A DNA stretch of 64,000 nt. Origin: a virus. Where the stretch lies: the IMG/VR virus record IMGVR_UViG_3300009514_000888, positions 62,001 to 126,000 of that record; one strand, given 5' to 3'. The notes beneath the pieces are model-generated. The model made no database searches and was not told the DNA's origin. It was given only the letters and a program-made list of their open reading frames with translations. Shown in pieces: positions 21,801 to 28,322 of the stretch (within the stretch, counting starts at the first letter, position 1; each line of letters opens with the position of its first letter). The translations under genes were made by a program, and so were the position numbers.

Positions 21801-22252
21801 TGATCGCTGCCGCCGATACTCGCGGCGACCAGGTTGTGACGAACGTTGGTACCCTTACCATCGCTAGCCTCAATACTGCGTTCCGCTTGATTGAACAGCA
21901 CGACTTAGTGGCTGCGAAGATTGTCCTGCATGCCAACCAGTATGCTTCCGTAAGAACGTTCGGAAAAGATTTCTACGATGAGGCGACAACTCGAGAAATC
22001 ATCACGACAGGACTTTACGGACACCTGTGGACGGCTGACCTGCATGTTTCTTCCAGAATGGATTCAAATACTGTTCTGGTAGTAGCTTCCGCAGAGAATG
22101 TTGGCGCATTCCCAATCAGGCAGGATATTACTGTCCTTCCTGCTGACGATCCAAAGAAATTAAGATTGGGTTGGGTGATCTACGAGGAAGTAGGAATTGT
22201 TGTAGTCAACGACTACGCAATCTCCAAGATTGACGTTTCCGCTGCTACCTAA
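18836..22252 (+). CDS. Major capsid protein, four exons joined by three group I introns
   Basis: Exons are 18836-18965, 20061-20095, 20511-20688 and 21723-22252. Together they give 873 nt and a continuous 290-residue protein: MSLAKNGLSDQDKEMVIAQA..., RRSLE-YQAVGRKLLMVD-ELPQGALARYERD..., KARR-FYIVDRAQIKAK..., ending ISKIDVSAAT. The protein has the features of an HK97-fold capsid protein of large phages, and it lies right after the decoration gene. GGAG precedes the ATG. Without splicing, translation ends after 43 codons, at a TAG that spans the first exon/intron border. Frames match at each junction, and introns 2 and 3 have perfect P1 pairings at the predicted splice sites. Exon 2 is only 35 nt. 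A terminator follows at 22281. Family assignment is from gene order and sequence memory; the exon structure is directly supported. Confidence 0.85.
18966..20060 (+). ncRNA. Group I intron 1 in capsid gene (1095 nt)
   Basis: The 5' splice site follows a T (18965) and the intron ends in G (20060), as group I introns do. Core elements are visible: GAAACCTAAATC then a GGTAATACGCAGGGAAG stretch before the ORF, and GATGATATAGTCC after it (P7 side). A short P1 (exon GAGT with intron GCTC at 18974) is weak. It carries the LAGLIDADG gene at 19073. Its core is clearly related to intron 2. Confidence 0.85.
19073..19993 (+). CDS. LAGLIDADG homing endonuclease of intron 1
   Basis: This encodes 306 residues with AAAGGAAAC before the ATG. 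An N-terminal helix-turn-helix (YTFAEIANEYECSSSMIRKIAKRHNI, residues about 22-47) is followed by two LAGLIDADG-type motifs: SLLGDAFL (about residue 95) and LATWYMDDGSY (about 200-210). This is the family of intron-encoded DNA endonucleases that cut the intronless allele and drive homing. Both motifs keep their acidic residue, so activity is plausible. The same HTH plus LAGLIDADG layout appears in the gene of intron 3 and, truncated, in intron 2. Confidence 0.88.
   Translation: MINAISKPNYQDVRSMYCEQGYTFAEIANEYECSSSMIRKIAKRHNIPIMRGRSKTRKVIVQKSKISLALTRNDIERFGNAFSRQAYEMSMGSLLGDAFLKVRQNKYNSRYNIYFAHSVDQRHYLEYKREFFSDEEANDIRIEYRDNNDTYIKGKKVNQKDLVVFSTKSYNLSNLHRMLYKNNVKRITMEYLKLLTPLSLATWYMDDGSYNKQNRLIRIATMCFTNKENNILKDYFYNRLKMPCFLEKVNCGHGRSIVLTQNSTRKFLALIYPYACKMMQYKFPNDPSETLKAVTTVSKEALARVA
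20096..20510 (+). ncRNA. Group I intron 2 in capsid gene (415 nt)
   Basis: The 5' site follows T20095. Exon GGTGGAT pairs perfectly with intron GTCCACC (20111-20117), giving a 7-bp P1 with the diagnostic U-G pair at the splice site. The intron ends in G20510. Core sequences GAAACCTAAATCGAAAGATAAGG, AATCCCGAGGGAAGT and GATGGTATAGTCC match intron 1 closely, so the two are paralogues. The endonuclease gene is reduced to a remnant. Confidence 0.85.
20226..20480 (+). pseudogene. Remnant of intron endonuclease (HTH only)
   Basis: This 84-codon frame has a helix-turn-helix at residues about 18-45 (MTMKEIASQYGCHRSVIARILS). It has the same design as the N-terminus of the intron 1 and 3 endonucleases. 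After that the frame runs into the intron core and stops in the TATAGTCC element. The LAGLIDADG part is missing, so this is best read as an internally deleted homing endonuclease gene. It could still make a short DNA-binding peptide. Confidence 0.7.
20689..21722 (+). ncRNA. Group I intron 3 in capsid gene (1034 nt)
   Basis: The 5' site follows T20688. Exon ACGCCGCT pairs with intron GGTGGCGT (20708-20715) to give an 8-bp P1 with a terminal U-G pair. Classical core elements follow (AAATGCTGGAAACC, GGGCAATCAGCAGG), with GAAGATAGAGTCC near the 3' end. The intron ends in G21722. Its core differs from introns 1 and 2 and represents a separate lineage. Confidence 0.88.
20815..21666 (+). CDS. LAGLIDADG homing endonuclease of intron 3
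   Basis: This encodes 283 residues. An N-terminal helix-turn-helix (KSIRAIARLLDCSMSGIKSILHKNNV) is followed by LAGLIDADG-type motifs GTTLGDGHI (about residue 70) and LAIWYMDDGYR (about 175-185), each with its acidic residue. The C-terminus overlaps the 3' part of the intron core, including the P7 strand, so part of the gene is also ribozyme. It probably recognises the intronless capsid gene around the exon 3/exon 4 joint. Confidence 0.88.
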   Translation: MKLIEQQDKIVRMYLDEKKSIRAIARLLDCSMSGIKSILHKNNVKMRNKCESLNLCPDSFSEEEFDIVFGTTLGDGHITKKRGPKGECQLYVGHGLKQSDYLNWKYQKMLRFVSGMPYELKHYLKSNKKTYITLNFITRKSSLFTKMREAFYPEGKKVIPCDFEDKINAKSLAIWYMDDGYRYKNKNNIEIHTQCFTHEDQLRILKILKKKFGIVSHIRTLPTRKEIVFIPSASCGKFLQVVNDHIVPSMRYKGLSSEAITSDMLLKKHEDRVRSARKLVEIT

Positions 22253-22280
22253 TAGACTTACGTAAAACTGAATACCTCAA

Positions 22281-22307
22281 AGCCCCCAAATTAGGGGGCT
22301 TTTTTTT
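22281..22307 (+). terminator. Rho-independent terminator after capsid gene
   Basis: A perfect 7-bp stem (AGCCCCC / GGGGGCT) with a 6-nt loop is followed by eight T residues. It closes the head gene block. Confidence 0.93.
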
Positions 22308-22315
22308 AACTCTTT

Positions 22316-22360
22316 CGTATATAACTTTTTTCCAAATATCTCTTTATATATAACTTTTGC
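22316..22360 (+). promoter_or_regulatory. AT-rich direct repeats, possible promoter
   Basis: The stretch TATATAACTTTT occurs twice between the terminator and the next gene. The position suits a promoter for the endonuclease pair downstream. No matching motif was confirmed elsewhere in the window, so this is weak. Confidence 0.3.
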
Positions 22361-22395
22361 TAAAGAGTAGTTGTGATTTAGTCGATGGTAGTGTT

Positions 22396-23583
22396 ATGTC
22401 TAAGGCAGGTAAGATTAAGGTTCTTTTTCCCCATCTTTATCAGGAGCTAGATCGTTTTTCTAATAAGGGTATAGATTTGGATGGATTAACATCTGGCTCC
22501 AATGCATACGTTTGGTGGAGATGTGTCTATGGTCACTCTTGGAAAGCCCAGGTCTATAATCGTGTTAAGGGGACAGGATGCCCTTACTGCTCTGGAAATG
22601 CCATATCAGACAATAGTCTACAAAAGAAGCAACCTGACTTGGCTTCTCAATTCTGTAAGATCAAGAACGATCTGTCTCCAGACGAGATTTCTTTCTGTAG
22701 TAATAAGAAGGTTTGGTGGAAGTGTTCTAAGGCGGATGATCACGTTTGGAAGGCAACGCCCAATGATCGAAACAAAGCATCTGGGTGTCCTTTTTGTTCT
22801 GGTCGCCGAGCATCGAAAGATAATAATTTGCTAGATAAATACCCTGAAATTGCTAATCAATGGCATCCTACAAAAAATGGCGCATTAACACCCTCAGATT
22901 TGACGCCAGCTAGCGGGAAGAAAGTGTGGTGGAAGTGTAAGGTAGCTAGCGACCATGAGTGGCTTGCCTCTCCTAACACAAGAATCAATATGACAAACAG
23001 TTTAAGCTGTCCATTTTGCACAGGTCGCAAGGTGTGTAATTCGAATTGCCTGTCTACCACTCACGAGTTTTTACTAGATAGTTGGGATTTTAAGAAGAAT
23101 GAGATATCTCCTACAGAAATAACTTATTCTTCTCATAAAAAGATTTGGTGGATATGCGACAAGAAGCATAGTTGGTGTGCAAATGTATATAGTAGATCAG
23201 CAGGGAAGGGGTGCCAGCAATGCAATTTATCCAAAGGCGAGGCAAAGGTTGCTAAAGTTTTGTCTGACATGGGGATGTACTTCCAAAAAGAGTATAGATT
23301 TAAGAAATCCAAGATTCCCAGGAGAAAGTTTGATTTTGCGGTGTTTAATCAATCTATCCATTTGATAGAGTATCATGGGATTCAGCATTATGAGCCTGTT
23401 TCTTTTGGCTCTAAGACAGTTAAGGGGCAACAAACTCTAAAAAGAATTCAGCATAGGGATCAACTGAAGAGGGAATGGGTATTGGATAATGGTTATCCTC
23501 TTTTAGAGATACCCTATTGGGATTTTGATCAAATAGAACACTTAATAAGAGATTTTCTTTATGAGCGAAAGAAAGATTCATAA
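22396..23583 (+). CDS. Zinc-finger repeat endonuclease (DUF4379 plus Vsr-like domain)
   Basis: This encodes 395 residues from the ATG at 22396; an upstream in-frame TTG at 22357 is possible. There are four repeats of a treble-clef type unit with W(W/R)xC...H.W......R..GCPxC (DUF4379-like): VWWRCVYGHSW/CPYC, VWWKC/CPFC, VWWKC/CPFC and IWWIC/CQQC. The C-terminal 120 residues have a PD-(D/E)XK/Vsr-like arrangement: E near GEAKVAKVL, FDFAVF, then IEYHGIQHY and a terminal LLEIPYWDF. Proteins of this type are free-standing homing endonucleases in phages. The gene lies between a terminator and another Vsr-like nuclease. Confidence 0.8.
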   Translation: MSKAGKIKVLFPHLYQELDRFSNKGIDLDGLTSGSNAYVWWRCVYGHSWKAQVYNRVKGTGCPYCSGNAISDNSLQKKQPDLASQFCKIKNDLSPDEISFCSNKKVWWKCSKADDHVWKATPNDRNKASGCPFCSGRRASKDNNLLDKYPEIANQWHPTKNGALTPSDLTPASGKKVWWKCKVASDHEWLASPNTRINMTNSLSCPFCTGRKVCNSNCLSTTHEFLLDSWDFKKNEISPTEITYSSHKKIWWICDKKHSWCANVYSRSAGKGCQQCNLSKGEAKVAKVLSDMGMYFQKEYRFKKSKIPRRKFDFAVFNQSIHLIEYHGIQHYEPVSFGSKTVKGQQTLKRIQHRDQLKREWVLDNGYPLLEIPYWDFDQIEHLIRDFLYERKKDS

Positions 23584-25255
23584 CTACGAGTCTGTCATCT
23601 TGGTAGAAAAAACAATCCAAGATGAAGGATATAACCCGAACAAACTGGGAAGAACATCTAGGAAGTTCATATGGGCATCTTGCCGTGTATGCGGGGAATC
23701 TCATCGCATTCGTAAGGGATTCTATAATAAGGCAGGATCGGCATGTCATAAAGAGTGTAGGATGCAGGAACAGTCCCAATTCGGCTCTCCTTTTTCTGAT
23801 CCAAAGGTGAAAAAGAAAGCTCAGGAGAATAGGACCAGGAACATATCTCAAAAAGAATTGAACAGACGCATATCTATAGGCCGGAAAAAGGCTCAGTCTA
23901 AGATAGAAGAAACCAACATGCAGAAGTATGGTGTCAGAAATACATTCCAATCTGGAGAAATTAAGGAGAAGATAAAAAAGACTAATTTGGATAGGTATGG
24001 GGTGGCTCATCCTATGCAGTCAGAGGATATTGCGTCCAGGGCGAAGGGAACAGTTAGAGAAAAGTATGGGGTTGACAATGTAATGCAATCCGAGCCGATA
24101 CGGTCTAAGGCAATTGAAACCAATAAGCAGAGATATGGGGTTGCAAATCCTATGCAAGATAAGGATATCTCAGAGAAATCTAGAGCTGGATTTCAAACTG
24201 CTGTAGACGAAGACCTTAATGACAATTATCGACTTATCAATACTTTGAGAGGTGATGATTTTTGGAACAAAATGGCAGAAGAAGAGTTAACCCTTAAAGA
24301 GTTATGTGATTTTTTTGATATTAATTATCAAAGCGCAACTTATAGGCTTGTTCAAGATGAATTCAGAGACAAGTATCATAAAACATATCATTTTCCAAAG
24401 CACCAGGAGCAAATGAGCATATGTAGAATGATTGAGTCTTGCGGGGTAAAGGTGGATGCTAATACCAGGCAAGTTATACCTCCGCTGGAGATAGATATAT
24501 ATTGTCCTGAATCAAAGCTTGCTATTGAATTCAATGGAAGCTATTGGCATTCTGAGGCTTTTTTAGACAGTAGTCAATCAAGGCATAAGCATATAGAGAA
24601 AACCAGAATGTGCAGGGAGAAGGGGATAGAGCTGATTCATGTATTTGAGCATACTTATAGAGAGCGTAAAGATCAAATATTAGGATTCATTCAATCCGCC
24701 CTTGGATCAAATACGGTTAGAATTCATGCTAGAAAATGTAATATTACTCACAATGATTCTTCATGGTTTATGAACAAACATCATGTTCAGGGATCGACCA
24801 AGAGCATTAAGTATTTTAATCTTGAATATGATGGAGAGATAGTTGGGTCTATGACTGCGGGCAAGCATCATGAAAAGGGGGGAGACAGGATGGCATGCGT
24901 ATTAAATAGACTAGCTTTCAAGAGAGGTGTTACTATTCAGGGAGGATCAGGTAGGTTATTCAAATACTTTAGGCAATGGGCCAAAGGAGAGGGATATGAT
25001 CAGATCATTAGTTGGTCAGATTCATCCTTAACCAGTGGCAAGGTATACAATACATTGGGATTTAATATGGAGGTTGAGCATGCCCCTGGATATTTCTATT
25101 TTGACATGAAAAATGGCCGATATTTGAGTCGTCAGTCTCAAAGAAAAACCAATAAGTTGAGGCCAGATGGCGTGACTATTAGAGAATGGAATAGAGCGAG
25201 AGGATTATATCCAATATGGGATTGCGGAAAGAAAAAGTGGACATATCATCTTTAG
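23561..25255 (+). CDS. Vsr-like homing endonuclease with KYGV repeats
   Basis: This encodes 564 residues and overlaps the previous gene by 23 nt. A short N-terminal zinc-knuckle-like part is followed by four repeats of the type (K/R)YGVxNxMQS (residues about 125-205), known from phage endonuclease-like proteins and probably DNA-binding. Residues about 300-375 hold a Vsr/PD-(D/E)XK-like nuclease core (EIDIYCPESKLAIEFNGSYWHSE, then the conserved Glu/Lys helix and ELIHVFEH). The last 180 residues form a separate domain with HHVQG and GGSGRLFKYFRQWA that may be acetyltransferase-like in fold. Probable role: a selfish free-standing homing endonuclease. Confidence 0.78.
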   Translation: MSERKIHNYESVILVEKTIQDEGYNPNKLGRTSRKFIWASCRVCGESHRIRKGFYNKAGSACHKECRMQEQSQFGSPFSDPKVKKKAQENRTRNISQKELNRRISIGRKKAQSKIEETNMQKYGVRNTFQSGEIKEKIKKTNLDRYGVAHPMQSEDIASRAKGTVREKYGVDNVMQSEPIRSKAIETNKQRYGVANPMQDKDISEKSRAGFQTAVDEDLNDNYRLINTLRGDDFWNKMAEEELTLKELCDFFDINYQSATYRLVQDEFRDKYHKTYHFPKHQEQMSICRMIESCGVKVDANTRQVIPPLEIDIYCPESKLAIEFNGSYWHSEAFLDSSQSRHKHIEKTRMCREKGIELIHVFEHTYRERKDQILGFIQSALGSNTVRIHARKCNITHNDSSWFMNKHHVQGSTKSIKYFNLEYDGEIVGSMTAGKHHEKGGDRMACVLNRLAFKRGVTIQGGSGRLFKYFRQWAKGEGYDQIISWSDSSLTSGKVYNTLGFNMEVEHAPGYFYFDMKNGRYLSRQSQRKTNKLRPDGVTIREWNRARGLYPIWDCGKKKWTYHL

Positions 25256-25647
25256 CAGATGATGATATTGTATCGTTGATTCAGGATAATTTAACTCCTG
25301 ATTTATTGAAGTCAAAGTTCCGAGGCAAGTCTGAAAACAGGCTTTGGGGTCATTGCTACGTGGCAAGTGAGACTTTCTATCATTTGCGCGGCGGGAAAGA
25401 GTTGTATCAGGTGAAGAGAATGAAGGTTGGGAAAGTTAATCATTGGTTTTTGCTCAGAAAAGAAGATGAAGAGATAGTGGATATTACGTCTGGTCAGTTT
25501 GATTTTGAATTAGATTATTCGACGGCGATTAATGCTGTATTTTTGACCAAGAACGCAAGCAAAAGGGCTAAGGTTTTGATTGAGAGAGTTGAGTCATGGA
25601 TACTGGCTGAAACAGGGAACAGATGGAGGAATGGGGCTTTCCAATGA
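25216..25647 (+). CDS. Small protein with possible Cys-His-Asp triad
   Basis: This encodes 143 residues and overlaps the endonuclease gene by 40 nt. The sequence contains GHCYVASE, NHWFLL and VDITSGQFD in that order, the spacing expected of a papain/transglutaminase-like Cys-His-Asp fold. Similar small proteins occur in phages without assigned function. No signal peptide or membrane segment was seen. The catalytic reading is inference from motif order only. Confidence 0.6.
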   Translation: MGLRKEKVDISSLADDDIVSLIQDNLTPDLLKSKFRGKSENRLWGHCYVASETFYHLRGGKELYQVKRMKVGKVNHWFLLRKEDEEIVDITSGQFDFELDYSTAINAVFLTKNASKRAKVLIERVESWILAETGNRWRNGAFQ

Positions 25648-25722
25648 GGTGGGATACTGCCCCTTTGTGGAATTATGAATTGAGAACCCCTATTGCTTTA
25701 GCATAGGGAGTACGTCAGAAAG

Positions 25723-26733
25723 ATGAATACGAATAAAGTTTTAGAATGGTACGCCAAGTATATCTGGCCTGCTCATCGCAAGGTCGCCAGGGGACTATCT
25801 CGTCGCTGCAATAATTGTATTATCTCAGAGAAGCAGTCAAGGCTCCTAGGAGGGCTTTGCGGGCCATGCATATTGTACGTCCCAGAGGAAAAAGAAGAAT
25901 CTCAGGTAGACCTCCAGGCTTTTGATAGGGAGATGCGATCATATGTCGGAAGCGGCAAGAAATACGATATTGCTTTGATGCTTAGCGGCGGCAAGGACAG
26001 CGCATACATTCTGCATCGATTGAGGCAAGAATATTCTGGCCTGAGAATCGCTTGTATCTTGGTTAACAACGGATTCATGAGTCCAGTTGCCATTGACAAT
26101 GCCAAGCAGACAGCATTGAAGTGCGAAGCTGACTTGATGATTGTTAATTCGTTTATCCCAGAGTTCAAGGCTGCGTTCAGGCAGGCATTTCTGGGACTCA
26201 AAGGTCAGCCGTGTTACGGCGTTGTGGACTATGCGGATGGGAGTCTTGTTTTTCAGGCTGGAGAAAAGATTGCAAAGTCGATGGGTTTGCCCGCCATGAT
26301 TGGCGGCTTGTCTTGGGTACAGGTCGAGATCATTCTGGGGATTGACGGGTTTGAGCAGATTGCAGATGACAATTTCAGGACTCTATTTCCGTTATGGGCA
26401 TGGCGAACGCATGAGCAGGACATCAGGGAGTATGTCCTGGAGCATAGACTTATTCCCAAGGGAAATGATAGTCCGGTTGTCAGTAATAGCCAATTGATCT
26501 TGGCGATGAGCGCGATAGATGTTATGAATTTGGGATATTGCAGTTTTGAGCCAGAATTCGCGAAATTGGTTCGGGAGGGCAAGGCGGACAGGAAAGTGTG
26601 GCTGCATTTGTTTGAGTTATTGGAGTATGGAGTCAAGAAAGGGCATTTGGACAAGGATGTTAAGGCGACATTGGCGAAGTTAGATTTATCCTTGGAAGAG
26701 GTAGTCGGACATTGGAGCTCAAAGCCTATGTAA
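25723..26733 (+). CDS. PP-loop ATP pyrophosphatase, N-acetyl sugar amidotransferase-like
   Basis: This encodes 336 residues. The P-loop SGGKDSAYIL (about residues 89-98) is the signature of N-type ATP pyrophosphatases that adenylate a substrate before nitrogen or sulfur transfer. An N-terminal Cys pair (RCNNCI ... GLCGPC) matches the WbpG/PseA family of N-acetyl sugar amidotransferases, which make acetamidino sugars for surface polysaccharide. The neighbour is an NDP-sugar-type epimerase, and a surface-sugar island lies downstream, which agrees with this. A tRNA-thiolation type role is the main alternative, but no RNA-binding domain is seen. Confidence 0.75.
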   Translation: MNTNKVLEWYAKYIWPAHRKVARGLSRRCNNCIISEKQSRLLGGLCGPCILYVPEEKEESQVDLQAFDREMRSYVGSGKKYDIALMLSGGKDSAYILHRLRQEYSGLRIACILVNNGFMSPVAIDNAKQTALKCEADLMIVNSFIPEFKAAFRQAFLGLKGQPCYGVVDYADGSLVFQAGEKIAKSMGLPAMIGGLSWVQVEIILGIDGFEQIADDNFRTLFPLWAWRTHEQDIREYVLEHRLIPKGNDSPVVSNSQLILAMSAIDVMNLGYCSFEPEFAKLVREGKADRKVWLHLFELLEYGVKKGHLDKDVKATLAKLDLSLEEVVGHWSSKPM

Positions 26734-27704
26734 CGGGAGCGACCGGCTGCGTAGGTCGCAATCTGATTGATGCGTTGCTTTCGAGCGGATGGGACACTAC
26801 TGTCCTTCATCGCAAAACATCTGATCTTTCTCGATTAGATGAATGCAACGTCAAGTTCAGAGAAGTCAATCTTTACGATCTGGAATCGGTTCGCTCGGCT
26901 ATCCCAGAGGACGTGAATGCGCTGTTTCATGTGGCTGGTAGCACATCATATTGGTGGAAAGATCGCAAGCAGCAATGGAAGGATAACGTTCTTGCAACGC
27001 GCAACCTTGTTCATATTGCGATTGAGAAGAAGGTAGGTAGATTCATTTTTACGTCCACAGGAGCAACTTGGTCTTATCATGATACAGTCAAGACCCATCG
27101 GGAAGCGAAGAAGAAGATTGGCATTTCATATGTGCGCACGAAGCGGATGGCGGAGATAGAAATTGAGCAAGGTATAAAGAGCGGGTTGGACGCAGTGATA
27201 CTGAACCCTGTGATTGTTCTGGGCAAGTATGATTATAGCACGTATTCCAGCCTCTTCACGGGTATCAATCGTGGAAAAATTAAGAAGGCATTGCCGGGCC
27301 AGTTCGCTTTTTGTCATGCCGAGGATGTCGCCAGGGCGCACGTGCAGGCATATAAGCATGGCAAGCCTGGGCAACGGTATTGCCTGGACGGACCTTGGGC
27401 GACCTGGCTGGAGGTTTTCTGGAGGATTGCGAGGCTTGCGGGCAGCGATCCTATTATCGAGACGATTCCTGTTTGGCAGGTTAGGCTTACATCGTATGCT
27501 ATGGTTTTCTGGTCGTTTTTCTCAGGCAAGCGTCCGCTCTTGACGCCAGAGATATCATCTCTCTTGGTGAGCGATAATAAGCATACTCCGGAATTGTGGG
27601 AAATGACTGCTATTACAAGGGAGGATTTGGATTATCGATCCAGGCCCATCTCGAATATGATTGAAGATTGCTATTCATGGATGGCGGAAAACGACAGGTT
27701 ATGA
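26712..27704 (+). CDS. NAD-dependent epimerase/dehydratase (extended SDR)
   Basis: This encodes 330 residues. A TTG start at 26712 is chosen because the Rossmann motif VTGATGCVGRN begins at residue 7. The active-site set is present: STGATW and the YVRTK (YxxxK) pair. The fold is that of extended short-chain dehydrogenases acting on nucleotide sugars or dihydroflavonol-like substrates. It overlaps the PP-loop gene by 22 nt, so the two are probably co-translated and may act on the same sugar. The exact substrate cannot be read from the sequence. Confidence 0.8.
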   Translation: MELKAYVTGATGCVGRNLIDALLSSGWDTTVLHRKTSDLSRLDECNVKFREVNLYDLESVRSAIPEDVNALFHVAGSTSYWWKDRKQQWKDNVLATRNLVHIAIEKKVGRFIFTSTGATWSYHDTVKTHREAKKKIGISYVRTKRMAEIEIEQGIKSGLDAVILNPVIVLGKYDYSTYSSLFTGINRGKIKKALPGQFAFCHAEDVARAHVQAYKHGKPGQRYCLDGPWATWLEVFWRIARLAGSDPIIETIPVWQVRLTSYAMVFWSFFSGKRPLLTPEISSLLVSDNKHTPELWEMTAITREDLDYRSRPISNMIEDCYSWMAENDRL

Positions 27705-28273
27705 GCTGGTATCATCAGTCACAAAATGACATTCATCAGCATTTGCGAGAGCGGGGCGTAGACCCTGGTCGCACGCCTGTTTACGTGGACCCCGAGAGCG
27801 GCGTAGCGACGTTTCCTATTTATGATGGACAGGGGCGTATGGTTGGTTATCAGCAGTACAACCCTGCGGGAGCCAAGAGGCCAGGGAATGATGAGGACAC
27901 TGGACGCTACTATACGTATATCTCAGACGAGTTCAAGCGGATCGGGGTTTGGGGTCTACATACAGTCAATTTGCTCTCAGATACGATCCTGTTTATCACA
28001 GAGGGCATCTTTGATGCGGTCAAGATTCATAATGCTGGATACCCTGCCATTGCGGCTTTGGGGAATGCGGCATCGAGGGAGCTGAAGGCCCAAGTGAAGC
28101 TATGGGCGATTTACACCATTGGCATTATGGACAGGGATGAAGCTGGATCGAAGTTGGCGGCGTTGGTGGATCGCGCGGTCGTTGTTCCTGAGCCATATCA
28201 TGATTTAGGGGATATGCCCCAAGAAGAGGTGAATGTCTTTCTGCAAGGTCTTTTGCAGGGAAGGGATAGTTGA
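27701..28273 (+). CDS. Toprim-domain protein
   Basis: This encodes 190 residues and starts in an ATGA overlap with the previous stop. A primase-type Toprim core is visible: TILFITEGIFDAVKIHNAG (acidic Glu), AALGNAAS, then IGIMDRDEAG (DxD metal site). An N-terminal segment (YVDPESGVATFPIYDGQGRMVGYQQYNP) resembles the domain that precedes Toprim in phage primases. There is no helicase or polymerase domain. It could be a stand-alone primase subunit or a topology-linked nuclease. The next gene is a DNA helicase, which supports a role in replication or repair. Confidence 0.78.
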   Translation: MSWYHQSQNDIHQHLRERGVDPGRTPVYVDPESGVATFPIYDGQGRMVGYQQYNPAGAKRPGNDEDTGRYYTYISDEFKRIGVWGLHTVNLLSDTILFITEGIFDAVKIHNAGYPAIAALGNAASRELKAQVKLWAIYTIGIMDRDEAGSKLAALVDRAVVVPEPYHDLGDMPQEEVNVFLQGLLQGRDS

Positions 28274-28322
28274 AAAATAGGCCGAAAGCTTGGTATAGAC
28301 TTTGCTTTGGAGCTTTCGATCT

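Noticed and set aside
23420-24010. 196-codon minus-strand frame across the endonuclease pair
   Set aside because: It overlaps two well-supported plus-strand genes and encodes an implausible hydrophobic mixture.
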